From an uncultured Pelagibacteraceae bacterium (GTDB taxonomy: Bacteria > Pseudomonadota > Alphaproteobacteria > Pelagibacterales > AG-422-B15), in assembly GCA_902521655.1 (NCBI GenBank), contig CABYSM010000002.1, positions 21,930 through 85,929 on the forward strand: DNA of 64,000 nt. Direction: 5' to 3'. Of the stretch, positions 28,841 to 43,157 are shown piece after piece. The stretch's first letter is position 1. The number at the start of each line of letters is the position of its first letter. A program made the translations under genes and the position numbers. The notes beneath the pieces are model-generated. The model was not told the DNA's origin. It did not search any database and was given only the letters and a program-made list of their open reading frames with translations.

Positions 28841-29374
28841 ATGACTCACAGATGGTATATTGTGCACGCTTATTCTGGTTTTGAAAAAAAAGTCGCAGCA
28901 GCTATTTTAGATAAAGCTAAAACTAAAAATATAGAAGCAGCATTTAGTGAGATCATTGTTCCCACTGAAGAGGTTGTAGAAGTCAAAAAAGGCAAGAAGA
29001 GAAATGCTGAAAGAAAGTTTTTCCCTGGTTATGTATTAACCAAGATGGAAATGACTGATGAAACATACCATATGGTCAAGGAACTACCAAAGGTCAGTGG
29101 TTTTTTAGGCCATACACAAGGTAAGCCCTCGGCGGTGCCTGAAAGTGAGATAAATAAGATTTTACAAGACATAGAAGAAGGTGTAACTAGTCCAAAACCT
29201 TCTATTACATTTGAAGTGGGCGAGCAAGTCAGAGTAAGCGATGGACCTTTTGCCTCATTTAATGGATTAATAGAGGAAATTGATGAAGAAAGATCTAGGG
29301 TTAAAGTTTCTGTTTCAATATTTGGACGATCTACACCAGTAGAGCTTGAATACACACAGGTAGAAAAGGCATAA
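28841..29374 (+). CDS. nusG: Transcription termination/antitermination protein NusG
   Basis: [52 protein letters not shown] (KOW). Confidence 0.97.
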   Translation: MTHRWYIVHAYSGFEKKVAAAILDKAKTKNIEAAFSEIIVPTEEVVEVKKGKKRNAERKFFPGYVLTKMEMTDETYHMVKELPKVSGFLGHTQGKPSAVPESEINKILQDIEEGVTSPKPSITFEVGEQVRVSDGPFASFNGLIEEIDEERSRVKVSVSIFGRSTPVELEYTQVEKA

Positions 29375-29375
29375 A

Positions 29376-29804
29376 ATGGCAAAAGAAATTGAAGGAAAGT
29401 TAAAGTTACAAGTGCCAGCTGGACAAGCAAATCCGTCTCCACCAGTTGGACCAGCCCTCGGACAAAGAGGTATTAACATTATGGACTTCTGCAAGGTATT
29501 TAATGAGAAAAGTAAAGGGGAGCAGCCTGGAGTTATGTTGCCTGTTGTGGTTACATATAACACTGACAAAAGTTTTAGCATTGAAATTAAGCTACCACCG
29601 GCATCATTTTTTATTAAAGAAGCATTAAAAATAAAAAAAGGATCTAAAGAGCCTGGTAGAGATATGATTTCAACTATTTCTACATCACAATGTAGGGATA
29701 TTGCAGAAAAGAAATTAAAAGATCTAAACGCAAATACTATTGAGCAAGGTACTAAAATCATTATTGGTTCTGCAAAATCAATGGGTATTGAGGTAACAAG
29801 CTAA
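29376..29804 (+). CDS. rplK: 50S ribosomal protein L11
   Basis: [30 protein letters not shown]. Confidence 0.98.
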   Translation: MAKEIEGKLKLQVPAGQANPSPPVGPALGQRGINIMDFCKVFNEKSKGEQPGVMLPVVVTYNTDKSFSIEIKLPPASFFIKEALKIKKGSKEPGRDMISTISTSQCRDIAEKKLKDLNANTIEQGTKIIIGSAKSMGIEVTS

Positions 29805-30487
29805 TGAACAAAAGAATGAAAGATATTTTGAGTCAAAATGATTTTTCGAAATCATACAATTTAGTTGATGCTATTGAGCTAGCAATAAAGTCTTCAACCA
29901 CTAAATTTGATGAAACAATTGATATATGCATGAATTTAAATATTGATCCTAAAAATGGAGAGCAAAATGTGCGGGGTAAATTAAAATTACCAAAGAGTTT
30001 AGGCAAACAAGTCAAAGTGTGCGTTATTGTTCCTGAAGATAAGCAGCAAGAAGCAAAGGATGCTGGAGCTGACATAGTAGGATCTGACGAACTTGTCCAA
30101 AAGGTTGAAGGAGGCTTCACAGACTTTGACAGGTGTATAGCTTCACCAGATATGATGTCAAAAGTTGGTAAATTAGGAAAGGTTCTGGGCCCAAGAAATT
30201 TAATGCCGAATCCTAAACTGGGCACTGTTACGAATGATATAAAACAAGCAATTGCTGATGCGAAAGCAGGAGAGATCGAATATAAAAGCAATGAAACTCT
30301 AATACAGGCGGGCATAGCAAAATCAAGTTTTGCAAAGGAAGATATTCAAAAGAATATACAATTTTTTGTTGAGAAAATTTCAAAAGATCGACCTTCTGGT
30401 GTAAAAGGTGATTTTTTAAAAAAAATATATATAAGTCCAACAATGGGACCAGGTGTTAGTGTTGATATAAATACTATAGACGGATAA
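29804..30487 (+). CDS. rplA: 50S ribosomal protein L1
   Basis: GKLGKVLGPRNLMPNPKLGTVT; position after rplK. Confidence 0.97.
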   Translation: MNKRMKDILSQNDFSKSYNLVDAIELAIKSSTTKFDETIDICMNLNIDPKNGEQNVRGKLKLPKSLGKQVKVCVIVPEDKQQEAKDAGADIVGSDELVQKVEGGFTDFDRCIASPDMMSKVGKLGKVLGPRNLMPNPKLGTVTNDIKQAIADAKAGEIEYKSNETLIQAGIAKSSFAKEDIQKNIQFFVEKISKDRPSGVKGDFLKKIYISPTMGPGVSVDINTIDG

Positions 30488-30490
30488 ATT

Positions 30491-30997
30491 ATGAAGAGAG
30501 AGCAAAAAGAAATTTTTATTAAGAATTTAAAAACTATTATAGGAGAGAATAGTTTAATTCTTGTTTTTCATTACAGAGGTATGTCTATGAGTGAAATGAC
30601 AGATTTGAGAGTTCAGTCATTCAATACTGGCTGCAATATAAAAGTTACAAACAATAGACTTGCTAAATTAGCGCTACAGGAAACTGATAAAGTTGAATTA
30701 TCTGACTTATTTGATGGACCAACAGCCATAGCGTATGCTAATGATCCAGCTTCATTAACAAAGCTTGTTGTCGAATTTGCAAAGAATAACAATAACTTAG
30801 TTATCCAGGGTGGAATAATGGATAATGAAATTTTAAGTGTTGAAAAAATTGAAATTTTATCTAAATTGCCATCTCTCGAGGAAATAAGGGCACAATTAAT
30901 AGGTTTAATAAACTCACCTGCGCAGAAAATAGCATCAGTATTGACTGCACCATCAGGTGATTTAGCAAGAGTATTTAACGCGTACAGTTCGAAGTAA
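30491..30997 (+). CDS. rplJ: 50S ribosomal protein L10
   Basis: VFHYRGMSMSEMTDLR, VTNNRLAKLAL, FDGPTAIAYANDP. Confidence 0.95.
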   Translation: MKREQKEIFIKNLKTIIGENSLILVFHYRGMSMSEMTDLRVQSFNTGCNIKVTNNRLAKLALQETDKVELSDLFDGPTAIAYANDPASLTKLVVEFAKNNNNLVIQGGIMDNEILSVEKIEILSKLPSLEEIRAQLIGLINSPAQKIASVLTAPSGDLARVFNAYSSK

Positions 30998-31027
30998 TAT
31001 TTTAATTAAGTAAGAAAGGGAATAAAA

Positions 31028-31405
31028 ATGGCTGACCTCCAACAAATAGTTGATCAACTATCAGATCTAACAGTTATAGAAGCTGCAGAGCTTTCAAAGT
31101 TATTAGAAGAAAAGTGGGGGGTATCTGCCGCTGCACCTGTAGCGGTAGCCGCTGCTGGAGCTGCACCTGCAGGAGATGCTGCAGAAGAAGAAAAAGATGA
31201 ATTCACAATCGTCTTAGCAGCCGCTGGTGATAAGAAGATAAATGTAATTAAAGAAGTTAGAACAATTACAGGCTTAGGATTAAAGGAAGCAAAAGATCTA
31301 GTAGAGGGTGCTCCAAAAGAATTGAAGACAGGAGTATCAAAAGATGAAGCAAATGGTTTCAAGGAGAAACTTGAAGCAGCCGGCGCGACTGTAGAACTTA
31401 AATAA
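31028..31405 (+). CDS. rplL: 50S ribosomal protein L7/L12
   Basis: [46 protein letters not shown]. Confidence 0.98.
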   Translation: MADLQQIVDQLSDLTVIEAAELSKLLEEKWGVSAAAPVAVAAAGAAPAGDAAEEEKDEFTIVLAAAGDKKINVIKEVRTITGLGLKEAKDLVEGAPKELKTGVSKDEANGFKEKLEAAGATVELK

Positions 31406-31425
31406 ATTAAATAAATATTTTACTT

Positions 31426-31448
31426 AATAGTTTGTTACGCAAACTATT
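31426..31448 (+). repeat. Hairpin in rplL-rpoB intergenic region
   Basis: AATAGTTTG-TTACG-CAAACTATT, perfect 9-bp stem directly before the rpoB start region. Confidence 0.7.
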
Positions 31449-31452
31449 ATGA

Positions 31453-34400
31453 ATGGGTGAATATACATTAGTGGTTAATACATTATCATTTACTGAGAGA
31501 AAAAGAGTTCGTAAAAACTTTGGAAAACTCAAAGAAGTTTCGAAATTTCCTAACCTTATTGAAATACAAAAAAAATCTTATGAAGAGTTTCTTTTGGAGG
31601 AAGTTCATCCATCAAAAAGACCAGATCGTGGACTCCAAAAAGTGTTCAAAAGTGTTTTTCCCTTAGAAGACTTTTCTGGTTCTGCTAGAATAGAATATAT
31701 TGAATATTGCCTTCAAGAGCCAAAGTTCGATGTTGATGAATGTCGTCAAAGAGATAAGTCTTACGCTGCTCCATTGAATGTGAAGTTACGACTTATTGTT
31801 TTTGATATTGATGAAGAAACTGAGTCTAGGACAGTAAAGGATATAAAAGAACAAGAAATATACCTTTGTGATCTACCGCTAATGACTCAAAAAGGAACAT
31901 TTATTACTAATGGTACTGAGAGAGTCGTTGTAAGCCAAATGCATCGTAGTCCAGGTGTATTTTTTGATCATGATAATGGCAAAACACACTCAAGTGGAAA
32001 GCTCCTTTTTGGAGCAAGAGTAATACCTTATAGGGGTTCATGGTTAGATATTGAATTTGATCACAAAGACATTTTGCATTGTAGGATTGATAGAAAGAAA
32101 AAAATACCAATTACGACTTTCTTAATGTCAATGGGAGTAAAAAGAGATGAGATACTAAATTTATTCTACAGCACTGAAATTTATAATTTCAATGTTAAAG
32201 ACGGTAAATGGAAGTTTAATTTTAACCCAAAAAATATTAAAACCGGTAAACTGCAAAAGAGTCTAATTAATGCAGCTGATGGAAAAGTTGCTGTTAAACA
32301 AGGAACAAAAATAAATCCAGCTATAGCAAAAAAATTATACAATGATGGACTTAAGAATTTACTTATAGATGATGACGAACTAATTGGAAAGTTTGTCGCA
32401 GATGATATAATTAATGAGAAAACTGGTGAAATTTACTTAGAAGCCTCAGATGAAATTACACAAGAGTCTTTAGAAAAAATTAAAGAGCTAAAGATTAATA
32501 AACTACCAATACTTGAAATTGACGGGATAAACGTTGGCTCATTCATAAGGGATACGTTAAGAATCGATAAGAACTTAAGTCCAGAAGAAGCAGTTGTTGA
32601 AATATATAAAGTACTTAGGCCAGGTGAACCACCCAATTTGGAAACAGCGTTTGAAGTATTTAATTCATTGTTTTTTAAATCAGAAAAGTACGATCTTTCT
32701 GATGTTGGTCGTGTCAAAATTAACTATAGGTTAAACCTTGACTGTCCAGACTCAATCACAGTTTTAAGAACTGATGACATTATTGAAGTAGTAAAGACTG
32801 TTATGGATTTAAGAACTGGTAAAGGTGAGGTTGATGATATCGATCATCTTGGAAACAGAAGAGTAAGATCTGTGGGTGAGCTTGTTGAAAATCAGTTTAG
32901 AATGGGTCTTATAAGAATGGAAAGATCAATTAAAGAAAGAATGAATTCACTTGAAGTTGATGCTGTCACACCGCAAGATATAATAAATGCCAAGCCATTA
33001 GTTGCTTCTTTAAAAGAATTTTTTGGAACATCACAACTTTCTCAGTTTATGGACCAGACAAATCCACTTGCAGAGATAACTCATAAAAGAAGGCTTTCGG
33101 CCCTTGGACCAGGCGGCTTAAGTAGAGAAAGAGCGGGTTTTGAGGTAAGAGATGTTCATCCTACTCACTATGGAAGAATTTGCCCAATCGAAACACCAGA
33201 AGGGCCAAATATAGGATTAATAAACAGCTTGGCATCTCATGCAAGAGTGAATCAGTACGGGTTTATTGAAAGTCCTTATAGAAAAGTTGTAAACGGTAAA
33301 GTTACAAACGATGTTGAATACTTGCCTGCAATGGAAGAGGCCGACTATACGATTGCTCAGGCAAATAGTGAGATTGATGAAAAAGGCAATTTTGCAACAA
33401 AACTAGTTTCGTGTAGGCGTGATGGAGATTTTGTAATGACTATTCCTCAAGAAATTAACTACATGGATGTATCACCAAAACAAGTTGTCTCTTGTGCAGC
33501 TTCATTAATACCATTTCTTGAGAATGACGATGCGAACAGAGCTTTAATGGGTTCTAATATGATGAGGCAAGCTGTTCCTCTTATTCAAGCAGAGTCCCCT
33601 CTTGTTGGAACAGGAGTAGAGAAAGTAGTCGCAATAGACTCAGGTGTAACTATTATTGCAAACAGAGATGGTATTGTAGATAAAATAGACGGCAAGAGAA
33701 TTGTTGTTAGAGTTACAGAAAAAATACAAACAAATGAATCTGGGGTTGACATTTATACGTTATTAAAGTTCCAAAGATCAAACCAAAGTACCTGCATTAA
33801 TCAAAGGCCATTAGTTAAAGTTGGTGATAAAGTTTCCAAAGGGGATATTATTGCTGATGGTCCGTCAACACACTTAGGGGAATTAGGTTTAGGTAGAAAT
33901 GTGGTAGTCGCTTTTATGCCATGGAGAGGATATAACTTTGAGGATTCTATACTGATATCAGAAAAGATTGTTCAAGAAGATAAATTTACCTCAATTCACA
34001 TTGAAGAATTTGAGGTAATGTCCAGAGATACAAAATTAGGCTCAGAAGAGATTACGAGAGATATACCAAATGCTGGTGATGAATTATTACGTAATCTTGA
34101 TGAAGCGGGTATTGTTTATGTTGGCGCGGATGTAAATCCTGGTGATATTCTTGTAGGCAAAGTAACTCCTAAAGGTGAAAGTCCAGTAACACCTGAGGAA
34201 AAGCTTCTAAGAGCAATATTTGGTGAAAAGGCTACAGATGTAAAGGATACATCACTTAAACTACCACCAGGGTCAAGTGGCATTGTTGTTGATGTAAAGG
34301 TTTTTAACAGATATGGAATAGAAAAAGATGATAGAGCTCTTTCAATTGAGAGAGATGAGATAGAAAAGCTTGCGAATGACCGCGAGGCAGAATTAGGAAT

Positions 34401-35574
34401 TCTAAATAGAAATATAAAAGAAAGATTAAGAAACATAATTAAAGGCAAAAATATATCAGAGTTTCCTCAGGATATAAGTGATCAGAAATTGCTTGATGAA
34501 AGTGAAATTAGCACTGTAAAGCTTGACTCACTGTGGAAAGTGAAGCTTCAGAATGATAAAGATCAAGAGGATATAAATAATTTAAAAAAACAGTATGATG
34601 TAGCAAGATTTGCAATTCAATCACGTTTTGATAACAAGGTTGATAAGGTTCAAAGAGGAGACGAATTGTTACCTGGCGTGATGAAAATGGTTAAGGTTTT
34701 TGTTGCCGTTAAAAGAAAATTACAACCTGGTGATAAAATGGCTGGTCGACACGGAAATAAAGGTGTCATAAGTAAAATCGCTCCTGTAGAAGATATGCCC
34801 TATCTGGAGGACGGAAGGACTGTTGACATTGTTTTAAATCCTCTAGGTGTGCCTAGTAGAATGAATGTCGGACAAATATTAGAAACACATTTGGGATGGG
34901 CATGTGCTGGTATTGGAGAGATCATCAATAAATCAATTGCTCAGTACAATGCAACAAATGACCATTCACATATCGGCAAATCCTTGGAAAAAGTTTATGG
35001 ATCTGAACAGTATAAAAATGAAATAGCACCTTTGACTAAGTTGGAGCAAAAAGAACTTGCGATGAATATTTCTTCAGGAGTTCCAATTAAAACTCCTGTT
35101 TTTGATGGAGCATCCGAGAACGAAATATCTGAGATGTTAGAAGTTGCAGGTTTTGATAAAAGTGGACAAACTCATTTATGGGATGGCTTAACTGGAGAGC
35201 AGTTTGAGAGAAAAGTAACAGTAGGCTATATCTATATGTTGAAACTTCATCATTTAGTAGACGATAAAATACATGCAAGGTCAATTGGCCCTTACAGCCT
35301 TGTAACTCAGCAACCATTGGGTGGTAAAGCACAATTTGGTGGTCAGAGATTTGGGGAGATGGAAGTTTGGGCGCTTGAGGCCTATGGTGCCGCATATACT
35401 TTACAAGAAATTTTGACCGTAAAGTCAGATGATGTTGCTGGAAGAACTAAAGTATATGAAACCATAATACGAGGTGAGGATGTATTCCAATCTGGAACAC
35501 CTGAATCATTTAACGTTTTGATTAAAGAGATACGATCTCTTGGACTTAACATAGAATTATCGAACTTAAACTAG
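31453..35574 (+). CDS. rpoB: DNA-directed RNA polymerase subunit beta
   Basis: Full-length RpoB motifs ([68 protein letters not shown]). Start uncertain: GTG at 31471 ([18 protein letters not shown]) is an alternative. Confidence 0.98.
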   Translation: MGEYTLVVNTLSFTERKRVRKNFGKLKEVSKFPNLIEIQKKSYEEFLLEEVHPSKRPDRGLQKVFKSVFPLEDFSGSARIEYIEYCLQEPKFDVDECRQRDKSYAAPLNVKLRLIVFDIDEETESRTVKDIKEQEIYLCDLPLMTQKGTFITNGTERVVVSQMHRSPGVFFDHDNGKTHSSGKLLFGARVIPYRGSWLDIEFDHKDILHCRIDRKKKIPITTFLMSMGVKRDEILNLFYSTEIYNFNVKDGKWKFNFNPKNIKTGKLQKSLINAADGKVAVKQGTKINPAIAKKLYNDGLKNLLIDDDELIGKFVADDIINEKTGEIYLEASDEITQESLEKIKELKINKLPILEIDGINVGSFIRDTLRIDKNLSPEEAVVEIYKVLRPGEPPNLETAFEVFNSLFFKSEKYDLSDVGRVKINYRLNLDCPDSITVLRTDDIIEVVKTVMDLRTGKGEVDDIDHLGNRRVRSVGELVENQFRMGLIRMERSIKERMNSLEVDAVTPQDIINAKPLVASLKEFFGTSQLSQFMDQTNPLAEITHKRRLSALGPGGLSRERAGFEVRDVHPTHYGRICPIETPEGPNIGLINSLASHARVNQYGFIESPYRKVVNGKVTNDVEYLPAMEEADYTIAQANSEIDEKGNFATKLVSCRRDGDFVMTIPQEINYMDVSPKQVVSCAASLIPFLENDDANRALMGSNMMRQAVPLIQAESPLVGTGVEKVVAIDSGVTIIANRDGIVDKIDGKRIVVRVTEKIQTNESGVDIYTLLKFQRSNQSTCINQRPLVKVGDKVSKGDIIADGPSTHLGELGLGRNVVVAFMPWRGYNFEDSILISEKIVQEDKFTSIHIEEFEVMSRDTKLGSEEITRDIPNAGDELLRNLDEAGIVYVGADVNPGDILVGKVTPKGESPVTPEEKLLRAIFGEKATDVKDTSLKLPPGSSGIVVDVKVFNRYGIEKDDRALSIERDEIEKLANDREAELGILNRNIKERLRNIIKGKNISEFPQDISDQKLLDESEISTVKLDSLWKVKLQNDKDQEDINNLKKQYDVARFAIQSRFDNKVDKVQRGDELLPGVMKMVKVFVAVKRKLQPGDKMAGRHGNKGVISKIAPVEDMPYLEDGRTVDIVLNPLGVPSRMNVGQILETHLGWACAGIGEIINKSIAQYNATNDHSHIGKSLEKVYGSEQYKNEIAPLTKLEQKELAMNISSGVPIKTPVFDGASENEISEMLEVAGFDKSGQTHLWDGLTGEQFERKVTVGYIYMLKLHHLVDDKIHARSIGPYSLVTQQPLGGKAQFGGQRFGEMEVWALEAYGAAYTLQEILTVKSDDVAGRTKVYETIIRGEDVFQSGTPESFNVLIKEIRSLGLNIELSNLN

Positions 35575-35584
35575 GAAATTATAT

Positions 35585-38500
35585 ATGAGCCAGTCTTTAA
35601 TGAATATTTTCAATCCTGCCGCGTCTAGGGATGATTTTAACCAAGTTAAAATCTCTATTGCAAGTCCTGAGAGAATTTTATCCTGGTCATATGGTGAAAT
35701 AAAAAAACCTGAAACAATTAATTATAGAACATTTAAGCCAGAAAGAGACGGTCTATTCTGTGCAAGAATATTTGGTCCAATAAAAGATTATGAGTGCTTA
35801 TGTGGGAAATATAAGAGAATGAAATTTAAAGGCATAATCTGCGAAAAGTGTGGTGTTGAAGTAACAAAAAAAGACGTAAGAAGAGAACGCATGGGTCACA
35901 TTCAACTTGCCGCTCCAGTTGCCCATATTTGGTTTTTAAAATCTTTACCAAGTCGTATTGCACTAATGATGGATATGAAATTAAAAGATTTGGAAAAAGT
36001 TCTTTATTTCGAAAAATTTATGGTAACTGAACCTGGGTTAACACCATTGATTCAAAATCAGCTCTTGGACGAAGAGGAATTAGAAAATGCAAAAGAAGAA
36101 TATGGCGTAGACTCTTTTTCTGCAGGAATCGGAGCAGAAGCCGTAAGAAAAGTTTTAGAAAGAGTTGAACTCGAGGCTGAACTTGAATTATTGAAGTCAA
36201 AACTTGCTGAAACCAAAGCAGTCGCACTCTCTGAAAAGCTAGTTAAACGAATTAAAATATTTGAAGCCTTTATATCCTCAGGAAATAGACCTGAATGGAT
36301 GATTTTAACATCCGTACCAGTAATCCCACCAGAACTTAGACCACTTGTTCCTTTGGATGGAGGAAGGTTTGCTTCGTCTGATTTAAACGACTTGTATAGA
36401 AGAGTTATAAATAGAAATAATAGATTATCGAGACTTATAGAATTAAGAGCCCCAGATATTATTATTAGAAATGAAAAGAGAATGCTGCAAGAGTCAGTAG
36501 ATGCATTATTTGATAATGGACGCAGGGGCCGTGTAATTACAGGAACAAATAAACGACCTCTCAAATCACTTGCAGAAATGCTTAAGGGTAAGCAAGGCCG
36601 ATTCAGGCAAAATCTTCTAGGAAAAAGAGTTGATTACTCTGGTAGATCAGTAATAGTTGTTGGGCCAGAGCTAAAATTACACCAGTGTGGCCTGCCTAAA
36701 AAAATGGCAATAGAATTATTTAAACCATTTATATACGCACGTTTGGAATCATTGGGTCTCGCAACTACATTAAAACAAGCCAAGAAAATGGTTGAAAAAG
36801 AAAGACCAGAGGTCTGGGATGTACTTGACAGAGTCATAAGAGAGCACCCAATTATTTTAAATAGAGCACCAACACTTCACAGGTTGGGTGTTCAAGCTTT
36901 TGAACCAACTTTAATTGAAGGAAAAGCAATTCAACTGCACCCTCTAGTTTGTACAGCATTTAATGCAGATTTTGATGGTGATCAAATGGCAGTGCATGTG
37001 CCCCTTAGCTTAGAAGCACAGTTAGAGGCAAGGGTTTTAATGATGTCTACAAATAATATATTAAACCCAGCTAATGGTAAGCCTGTAATTGTTCCAAGTC
37101 AGGATATTGTCCTAGGTATTTATTTTCTATCTCAGGAAAAAGATAATGAACCTGGTCAGGGAGCTGTATACAAAGATATTTTTGAAGTTCAACAAGCTAT
37201 TGAAAATGGTGTAACAACGGTACATGCAAAAGTTGAAGCAAGAATTAATTACATTAATTCTGACGGGAATGTTGATACAAAAAGAATTAGTACAACACCT
37301 GGTAGAATGCTTTTATGGAACTTAATACCCCAACATAAAGATCTTGATCCAAAGCTTGTCAATCGTCTTCTTGGTAAGAAAGAAGTTTCGAGCTTAATTG
37401 ATACCGTCTACAGATACTGCGGACAAAAAGATACAGTCATATTTGCTGATCGAATAATGGCACTTGGTTTTCATTACGCATATAAAGCTGGTATCTCTTT
37501 CGGCAAGGATGACATGATAATACCTGAGACAAAAGAAAAAATGGTTACAGAAACATCAGTACAAATTGAAAAATATGAAAAGCAATATAATGATGGTTTA
37601 ATTACTAATAGAGAAAAATATAATAAAGTAATTGATGCCTGGGCAAAATGTACCGATAGAGTTGCACAAGAAATGATGAATGAAATTTCTTCTGTCAAAA
37701 TCGATGAAACAACTAAAAGAGAACTTCCTATTAACTCTATATATATGATGGCAAATTCAGGAGCCAGGGGTTCAGCGGCTCAAATGAAGCAGCTGTCAGG
37801 AATGCGTGGCCTTATGGCCAAACCATCCGGAGATATAATTGAGACTCCTATCATATCAAATTTTAAAGAGGGTTTAAATGTACTCGAATATTTTAATTCT
37901 ACACATGGAGCAAGAAAAGGGCTAGCTGATACCGCATTAAAGACAGCTAATTCTGGCTACTTGACTAGAAGACTATGTGATGTTGCGCAAGATTGTACTA
38001 TTTCAGATCACGACTGCGGTACTGATAATGGTGTGTGGATATCCGACGTAGTCGAAGGTGGAGAGGTAATAATATCAATAGCAGACAGATTACTTGGTAG
38101 ATTTTTGCAAAAAGATATTGTTCATCCAGTTACTAATGAAATTGTAGCAAAAAAAGATGATTATATGGACGAGGTACTTGCTGAGAAGGTTGAAACAGCT
38201 GGTATTCAGAATGCTTATATTCGATCTCCATTAACTTGTGATAGTAAAAAAGGAATCTGTGTGAAGTGCTATGGACGAGATCTTGCTAGAGGGTTCATGG
38301 TTAATGAGGGTGAAGCTGTAGGGATGATTGCAGCTCAATCTATTGGTGAGCCTGGAACACAGTTAACTATGAGAACATTTCATATTGGAGGAGCTGCACA
38401 AATTAATGATCAATCTTTTATTGAAATTAATACTGATGGAATTTTCAAAATCCTAAATAAGAACACAGTTGAAGATAGTAATCAGAACTTAATTGTTATG

Positions 38501-39775
38501 GGAAGAAACTGTCAATTAGCGATTCATGATGAAAATAATAGAGAGCTTGCTAACTATAAAGTTCCTTATGGAACAAAAATTCTTGTTGAAGAAGACTCAA
38601 AAGTGTCTTCCGGAACTAAAATTTGTGAATGGGATCCATTTACAAACCCAGTTATTTCTGAAAAATCGGGAACAGCTAATTATGTGGATATGGAAGAAGG
38701 TATTTCTTTAATAGAAGAAACTGAGGAAAAAACAGGATTAACATACACTAAAGTTAAGGATTGGAAGCTTGACTCCAAAGGAGTTGATCTTAAACCAAGA
38801 ATTACTCTAAGAGATAAAAAAGGTGAAGTCATACTCCTAGCAAATGGCAATGAAGCTAGATATTTCTTACCACCTGATTCTATTTTATCGGTCGCTGATG
38901 GCTCAGAAGTGCATGCAGGTGATGTTTTAGCTAGAACGCCTAAGGCAGCATCTAAAACTAAAGATATTACTGGTGGATTGCCTAGGGTTGCTGAATTGTT
39001 TGAAGCAAGAAAACCTAAAGATCATGCAATCATATCTGAAATATCAGGTATTATTTCTTTTGGAAAAGACATAAGAGGCAAGCAAAAAGTAATCATTACC
39101 CCTGAGGAAAGTGAAAATGATCCTGTAGAAGTTTTAATTCCAAAAGGCAAACATATAGCTTACCAAGAAGGTGAAAGTATTGAAAAAGGAGATTACTTAC
39201 TTGATGGAAATCCTGATCCACATGATATCTTGGAAATCTTAGGTATTGAAGCTTTAGCAGATTATCTAATTAATGAAGTTCAAGAAGTTTACAGGCTTCA
39301 AGGTGTTTTAATTAATGATAAGCATATTGAGGTTTTATGTAGGCAGATGCTTCAAAAAGTAAGCATTACTGATGTTGGTGACAGTTCTTTCATTAAAGGT
39401 GAAGAAATTGACAGATACGAATTCTTAATTACAAATGAACAGCTTACTGCTGAAGGCAAAAAACCAGCCGTAGGTAAACCGGTTCTTTTAGGTATAACAA
39501 AAGCTTCTCTTCAAACTAGGTCATTTATTTCTGCTGCCTCATTCCAGGAAACGACGAGAATACTTACGGATGCATCGATTAAAGGAAAAGTAGACAGACT
39601 AGAGGGCCTTAAAGAGAATGTTATTGTAGGAAGATTAATACCTGCAGGAACAGGAAGAATCTTTAACCAGATTGAAAATCAAGCAAAAAATCTTGATAAA
39701 GAGGCTAAAATTGAAATTGAAGCAATGCAAGCCGCTAAAGAGCAGGAAACAGCAGAAATTCAGGAAAATTCTTAA
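35585..39775 (+). CDS. rpoC: DNA-directed RNA polymerase subunit beta'
   Basis: Zn motif [22 protein letters not shown], catalytic [12 protein letters not shown]. Confidence 0.98.
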   Translation: MSQSLMNIFNPAASRDDFNQVKISIASPERILSWSYGEIKKPETINYRTFKPERDGLFCARIFGPIKDYECLCGKYKRMKFKGIICEKCGVEVTKKDVRRERMGHIQLAAPVAHIWFLKSLPSRIALMMDMKLKDLEKVLYFEKFMVTEPGLTPLIQNQLLDEEELENAKEEYGVDSFSAGIGAEAVRKVLERVELEAELELLKSKLAETKAVALSEKLVKRIKIFEAFISSGNRPEWMILTSVPVIPPELRPLVPLDGGRFASSDLNDLYRRVINRNNRLSRLIELRAPDIIIRNEKRMLQESVDALFDNGRRGRVITGTNKRPLKSLAEMLKGKQGRFRQNLLGKRVDYSGRSVIVVGPELKLHQCGLPKKMAIELFKPFIYARLESLGLATTLKQAKKMVEKERPEVWDVLDRVIREHPIILNRAPTLHRLGVQAFEPTLIEGKAIQLHPLVCTAFNADFDGDQMAVHVPLSLEAQLEARVLMMSTNNILNPANGKPVIVPSQDIVLGIYFLSQEKDNEPGQGAVYKDIFEVQQAIENGVTTVHAKVEARINYINSDGNVDTKRISTTPGRMLLWNLIPQHKDLDPKLVNRLLGKKEVSSLIDTVYRYCGQKDTVIFADRIMALGFHYAYKAGISFGKDDMIIPETKEKMVTETSVQIEKYEKQYNDGLITNREKYNKVIDAWAKCTDRVAQEMMNEISSVKIDETTKRELPINSIYMMANSGARGSAAQMKQLSGMRGLMAKPSGDIIETPIISNFKEGLNVLEYFNSTHGARKGLADTALKTANSGYLTRRLCDVAQDCTISDHDCGTDNGVWISDVVEGGEVIISIADRLLGRFLQKDIVHPVTNEIVAKKDDYMDEVLAEKVETAGIQNAYIRSPLTCDSKKGICVKCYGRDLARGFMVNEGEAVGMIAAQSIGEPGTQLTMRTFHIGGAAQINDQSFIEINTDGIFKILNKNTVEDSNQNLIVMGRNCQLAIHDENNRELANYKVPYGTKILVEEDSKVSSGTKICEWDPFTNPVISEKSGTANYVDMEEGISLIEETEEKTGLTYTKVKDWKLDSKGVDLKPRITLRDKKGEVILLANGNEARYFLPPDSILSVADGSEVHAGDVLARTPKAASKTKDITGGLPRVAELFEARKPKDHAIISEISGIISFGKDIRGKQKVIITPEESENDPVEVLIPKGKHIAYQEGESIEKGDYLLDGNPDPHDILEILGIEALADYLINEVQEVYRLQGVLINDKHIEVLCRQMLQKVSITDVGDSSFIKGEEIDRYEFLITNEQLTAEGKKPAVGKPVLLGITKASLQTRSFISAASFQETTRILTDASIKGKVDRLEGLKENVIVGRLIPAGTGRIFNQIENQAKNLDKEAKIEIEAMQAAKEQETAEIQENS

Positions 39776-39784
39776 TAATATATG

Positions 39785-39812
39785 TTGACCAAAGCAGACT
39801 ATTAAGTATTAT
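39785..39812 (+). promoter_or_regulatory. Sigma70-type promoter in rpoC-rpsL intergenic region
   Basis: TTGACC (39785-39790), 16 nt spacer, TATTAT (39807-39812). Confidence 0.5.
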
Positions 39813-39827
39813 TCGGCATTCTTAAAT

Positions 39828-39863
39828 AGTAGGCGGTAGAGAAATCTAAACGCTACTTTTTTT
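39828..39863 (+). terminator. Terminator/attenuator-like hairpin upstream of rpsL
   Basis: AGTAGGCG...CGCTACT (one bulge) followed by a T7 tract. Confidence 0.45.
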
Positions 39864-39915
39864 AGACTTTTTTTTAATAGTTAACTTTTTATTAGTTTCT
39901 AACTGGAGATACTGT

Positions 39916-40760
<845 letters not shown>

Positions 40761-40762
40761 CA

Positions 40763-42838
40763 ATGACAAGAGAGTATTCATTAAATAATTATAGAAATAT
40801 TGGCATCATGGCGCACATAGATGCTGGAAAGACAACTACTACTGAGCGAATACTTTATTATACAGGAAAAAGCCATAAGATCGGTGAAGTGCATGATGGC
40901 GCGGCCACAATGGATTGGATGGAGCAAGAACAAGAACGTGGAATAACTATTACATCTGCGGCAACTACTTGTTTCTGGAATGATCATAGGATTAATATTA
41001 TTGATACTCCTGGACACGTTGATTTCACCATTGAAGTTGAGCGTTCTTTAAGAGTGCTCGATGGGGCAGTTGCAGTATTTGACGGAGTAGCTGGTGTGGA
41101 GCCACAAACCGAAACTGTTTGGAGACAAGCAAATAGATATAATGTACCGAGGATGTGTTTCGTTAACAAAATGGACCGTACAGGTGCAGACTTTTATAAA
41201 TGCTTAGACATGATCAAAGATCGACTTCAGGCAAATGCATTAGTTTTACAGATACCTTACGGAAGTGAATCAAATTTAAAAGGTGTGATTGATTTAGTTA
41301 AGAATAAAGCAATCGTTTGGGCAAATGAGGATCTTGGAGCTAAGTATGAATACACAGATATTCCTGAAGAATTAAAAGATACAGCTGAAAAATATAGATC
41401 TGAAATGGTAGAAATGGCTGTAGAACAAGATGAAGAAGTTCTTGAAAAGTATTTAGATGGCGATGAACCAGATGAAGAAACTCTAATCAAGTGTATTAGA
41501 AAAGGAACAATTAATTTTGAGTTTGTTCCAATTTTAACTGGAAGTGCTTTCAAAAATAAAGGTGTTCAACCTTTGTTAGATGCAATTGTGAATTTTATGC
41601 CTGACCCTAGCGAGGTTCAGCAGGCAACTGGTAATATTCCAGGAAAAGAAGAAGAGGAAGTAAGAAAAGCATCTGACGATGAACCTTTCTCTGCATTGGC
41701 ATTCAAAGTAGCCAACGACCCTTTCGTAGGTTCTCTTACGTTCACTCGAATATATTCTGGTAAATTAGAGGCTGGTTCGACAATTTTAAATTCTGTTAAA
41801 GGTGATAAAGAAAGAATTGGCCGTATGCTTTTAATGCACGCTAACAATAGAGAAGATATAAAAATTGCTTATGCTGGCGATATAGTCGCTATTGCTGGCT
41901 TAAAAGACACAATAACTGGTGAGACTTTATCAGATGCCCAAAAACCAATTATTCTAGAGTCAATGGATTTTCCGGATCCAGTTATTGAAATTGCTGTTGA
42001 GCCAAAGACAAAAGCTGATCAGGAAAAAATGGGAGAAGCATTGGCAAGATTAGCAAAAGAAGATCCATCATTCAGGGTTACCTCAGATGAAGAATCTGGA
42101 CAAACAGTAATAAAAGGAATGGGTGAACTTCATTTAGATATCATTGTGGATAGGATGAAGAGAGAGTTCAACGTAGAGGCTAATGTAGGAGCCCCACAAG
42201 TTGCTTACAGAGAAACCATTTCTAAAAATATGGAAGTAACATATACACACAAAAAACAAAGTGGTGGCGCGGGTCAATTTGCTGAAGTAAAGATAATTGT
42301 TGAGGGTTGTGAGCCGGGAACTGGAAGAATATTTGAAGATAAAATTAAAGGTGGAAACATTCCTAAGGAATATATACCGGGTGTAGAGAAAGGTATAGAA
42401 GGAGTGGCCGATACCGGTGTTATTGCTGGTTTCCCAATAATTGACTATAAGGTGACTCTTATAGATGGAAAATATCATGATGTGGACTCAAGTAGCCTTG
42501 CATTTGAAATAGCTGGGCGAATGGCGTTTAAGGATGCTTGTCAAAAAGCCAATCCAAAGTTATTAGAACCAATAATGAGAGTTGAAGTTGTTACACCTGA
42601 AGAGTTTATGGGAGATGTAATAGGGGATTTAAGTAGCCGAAGAGGTCAAGTAAGTGGAAGTGAAGCAAGAGGCAATACAACAGCTATTAGCTCAATGGTG
42701 CCACTGGCTAATATGTTTGGATATGTAAACACTCTACGATCTATGACCCAGGGAAGAGCTCAATATTCAATGTTTTTTGATCATTATGAGCAGGTTCCAC
42801 AAAATGTACAGGATGAGGTAAAAGCGAAGTTCGCTTAA
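40763..42838 (+). CDS. fusA: Elongation factor G
   Basis: [61 protein letters not shown] at 40763 preferred over the GTG at 40754. Confidence 0.98.
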   Translation: MTREYSLNNYRNIGIMAHIDAGKTTTTERILYYTGKSHKIGEVHDGAATMDWMEQEQERGITITSAATTCFWNDHRINIIDTPGHVDFTIEVERSLRVLDGAVAVFDGVAGVEPQTETVWRQANRYNVPRMCFVNKMDRTGADFYKCLDMIKDRLQANALVLQIPYGSESNLKGVIDLVKNKAIVWANEDLGAKYEYTDIPEELKDTAEKYRSEMVEMAVEQDEEVLEKYLDGDEPDEETLIKCIRKGTINFEFVPILTGSAFKNKGVQPLLDAIVNFMPDPSEVQQATGNIPGKEEEEVRKASDDEPFSALAFKVANDPFVGSLTFTRIYSGKLEAGSTILNSVKGDKERIGRMLLMHANNREDIKIAYAGDIVAIAGLKDTITGETLSDAQKPIILESMDFPDPVIEIAVEPKTKADQEKMGEALARLAKEDPSFRVTSDEESGQTVIKGMGELHLDIIVDRMKREFNVEANVGAPQVAYRETISKNMEVTYTHKKQSGGAGQFAEVKIIVEGCEPGTGRIFEDKIKGGNIPKEYIPGVEKGIEGVADTGVIAGFPIIDYKVTLIDGKYHDVDSSSLAFEIAGRMAFKDACQKANPKLLEPIMRVEVVTPEEFMGDVIGDLSSRRGQVSGSEARGNTTAISSMVPLANMFGYVNTLRSMTQGRAQYSMFFDHYEQVPQNVQDEVKAKFA

Positions 42839-42846
42839 TTATAATA

Positions 42847-43155
42847 ATGGAAAATCAAAATATTAAAATCAGACTTAAAGCATTTGACCACGGGGTATTG
42901 GACAAATCATCTGTTGAAATAGTAGATACAGCAAAACGAACTGGTGCAATGGTTAAGGGACCAATTCCACTTCCTACTAATAATGAAAAATTTACTGTTT
43001 TAAGATCTCCTCACGTAAATAAAAAAAGTAGAGAGCAATTTGAGATAAGAACGCATAAACGCTTAATAGAGATTGTTGATCCAACCCCTCAAACAGTTGA
43101 TGCACTTATGAAATTGGATTTAGCATCGGGAGTTGATGTAGAAATCAAGTTATAG
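42847..43155 (+). CDS. rpsJ: 30S ribosomal protein S10
   Basis: [55 protein letters not shown]. Confidence 0.98.
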   Translation: MENQNIKIRLKAFDHGVLDKSSVEIVDTAKRTGAMVKGPIPLPTNNEKFTVLRSPHVNKKSREQFEIRTHKRLIEIVDPTPQTVDALMKLDLASGVDVEIKL

Positions 43156-43157
43156 AT

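Noticed and set aside
29029-29761. Two overlapping minus-strand ORFs (137 and 148 aa) opposite nusG/rplK
   Set aside because: Antisense to certain genes and without family resemblance.
29833-30315. 160-aa minus-strand ORF opposite rplA
   Set aside because: Antisense shadow ORF; rplA is unambiguous.
36058-36564. 168-aa minus-strand ORF opposite rpoC
   Set aside because: Ser-rich antisense shadow of highly conserved rpoC coding sequence.
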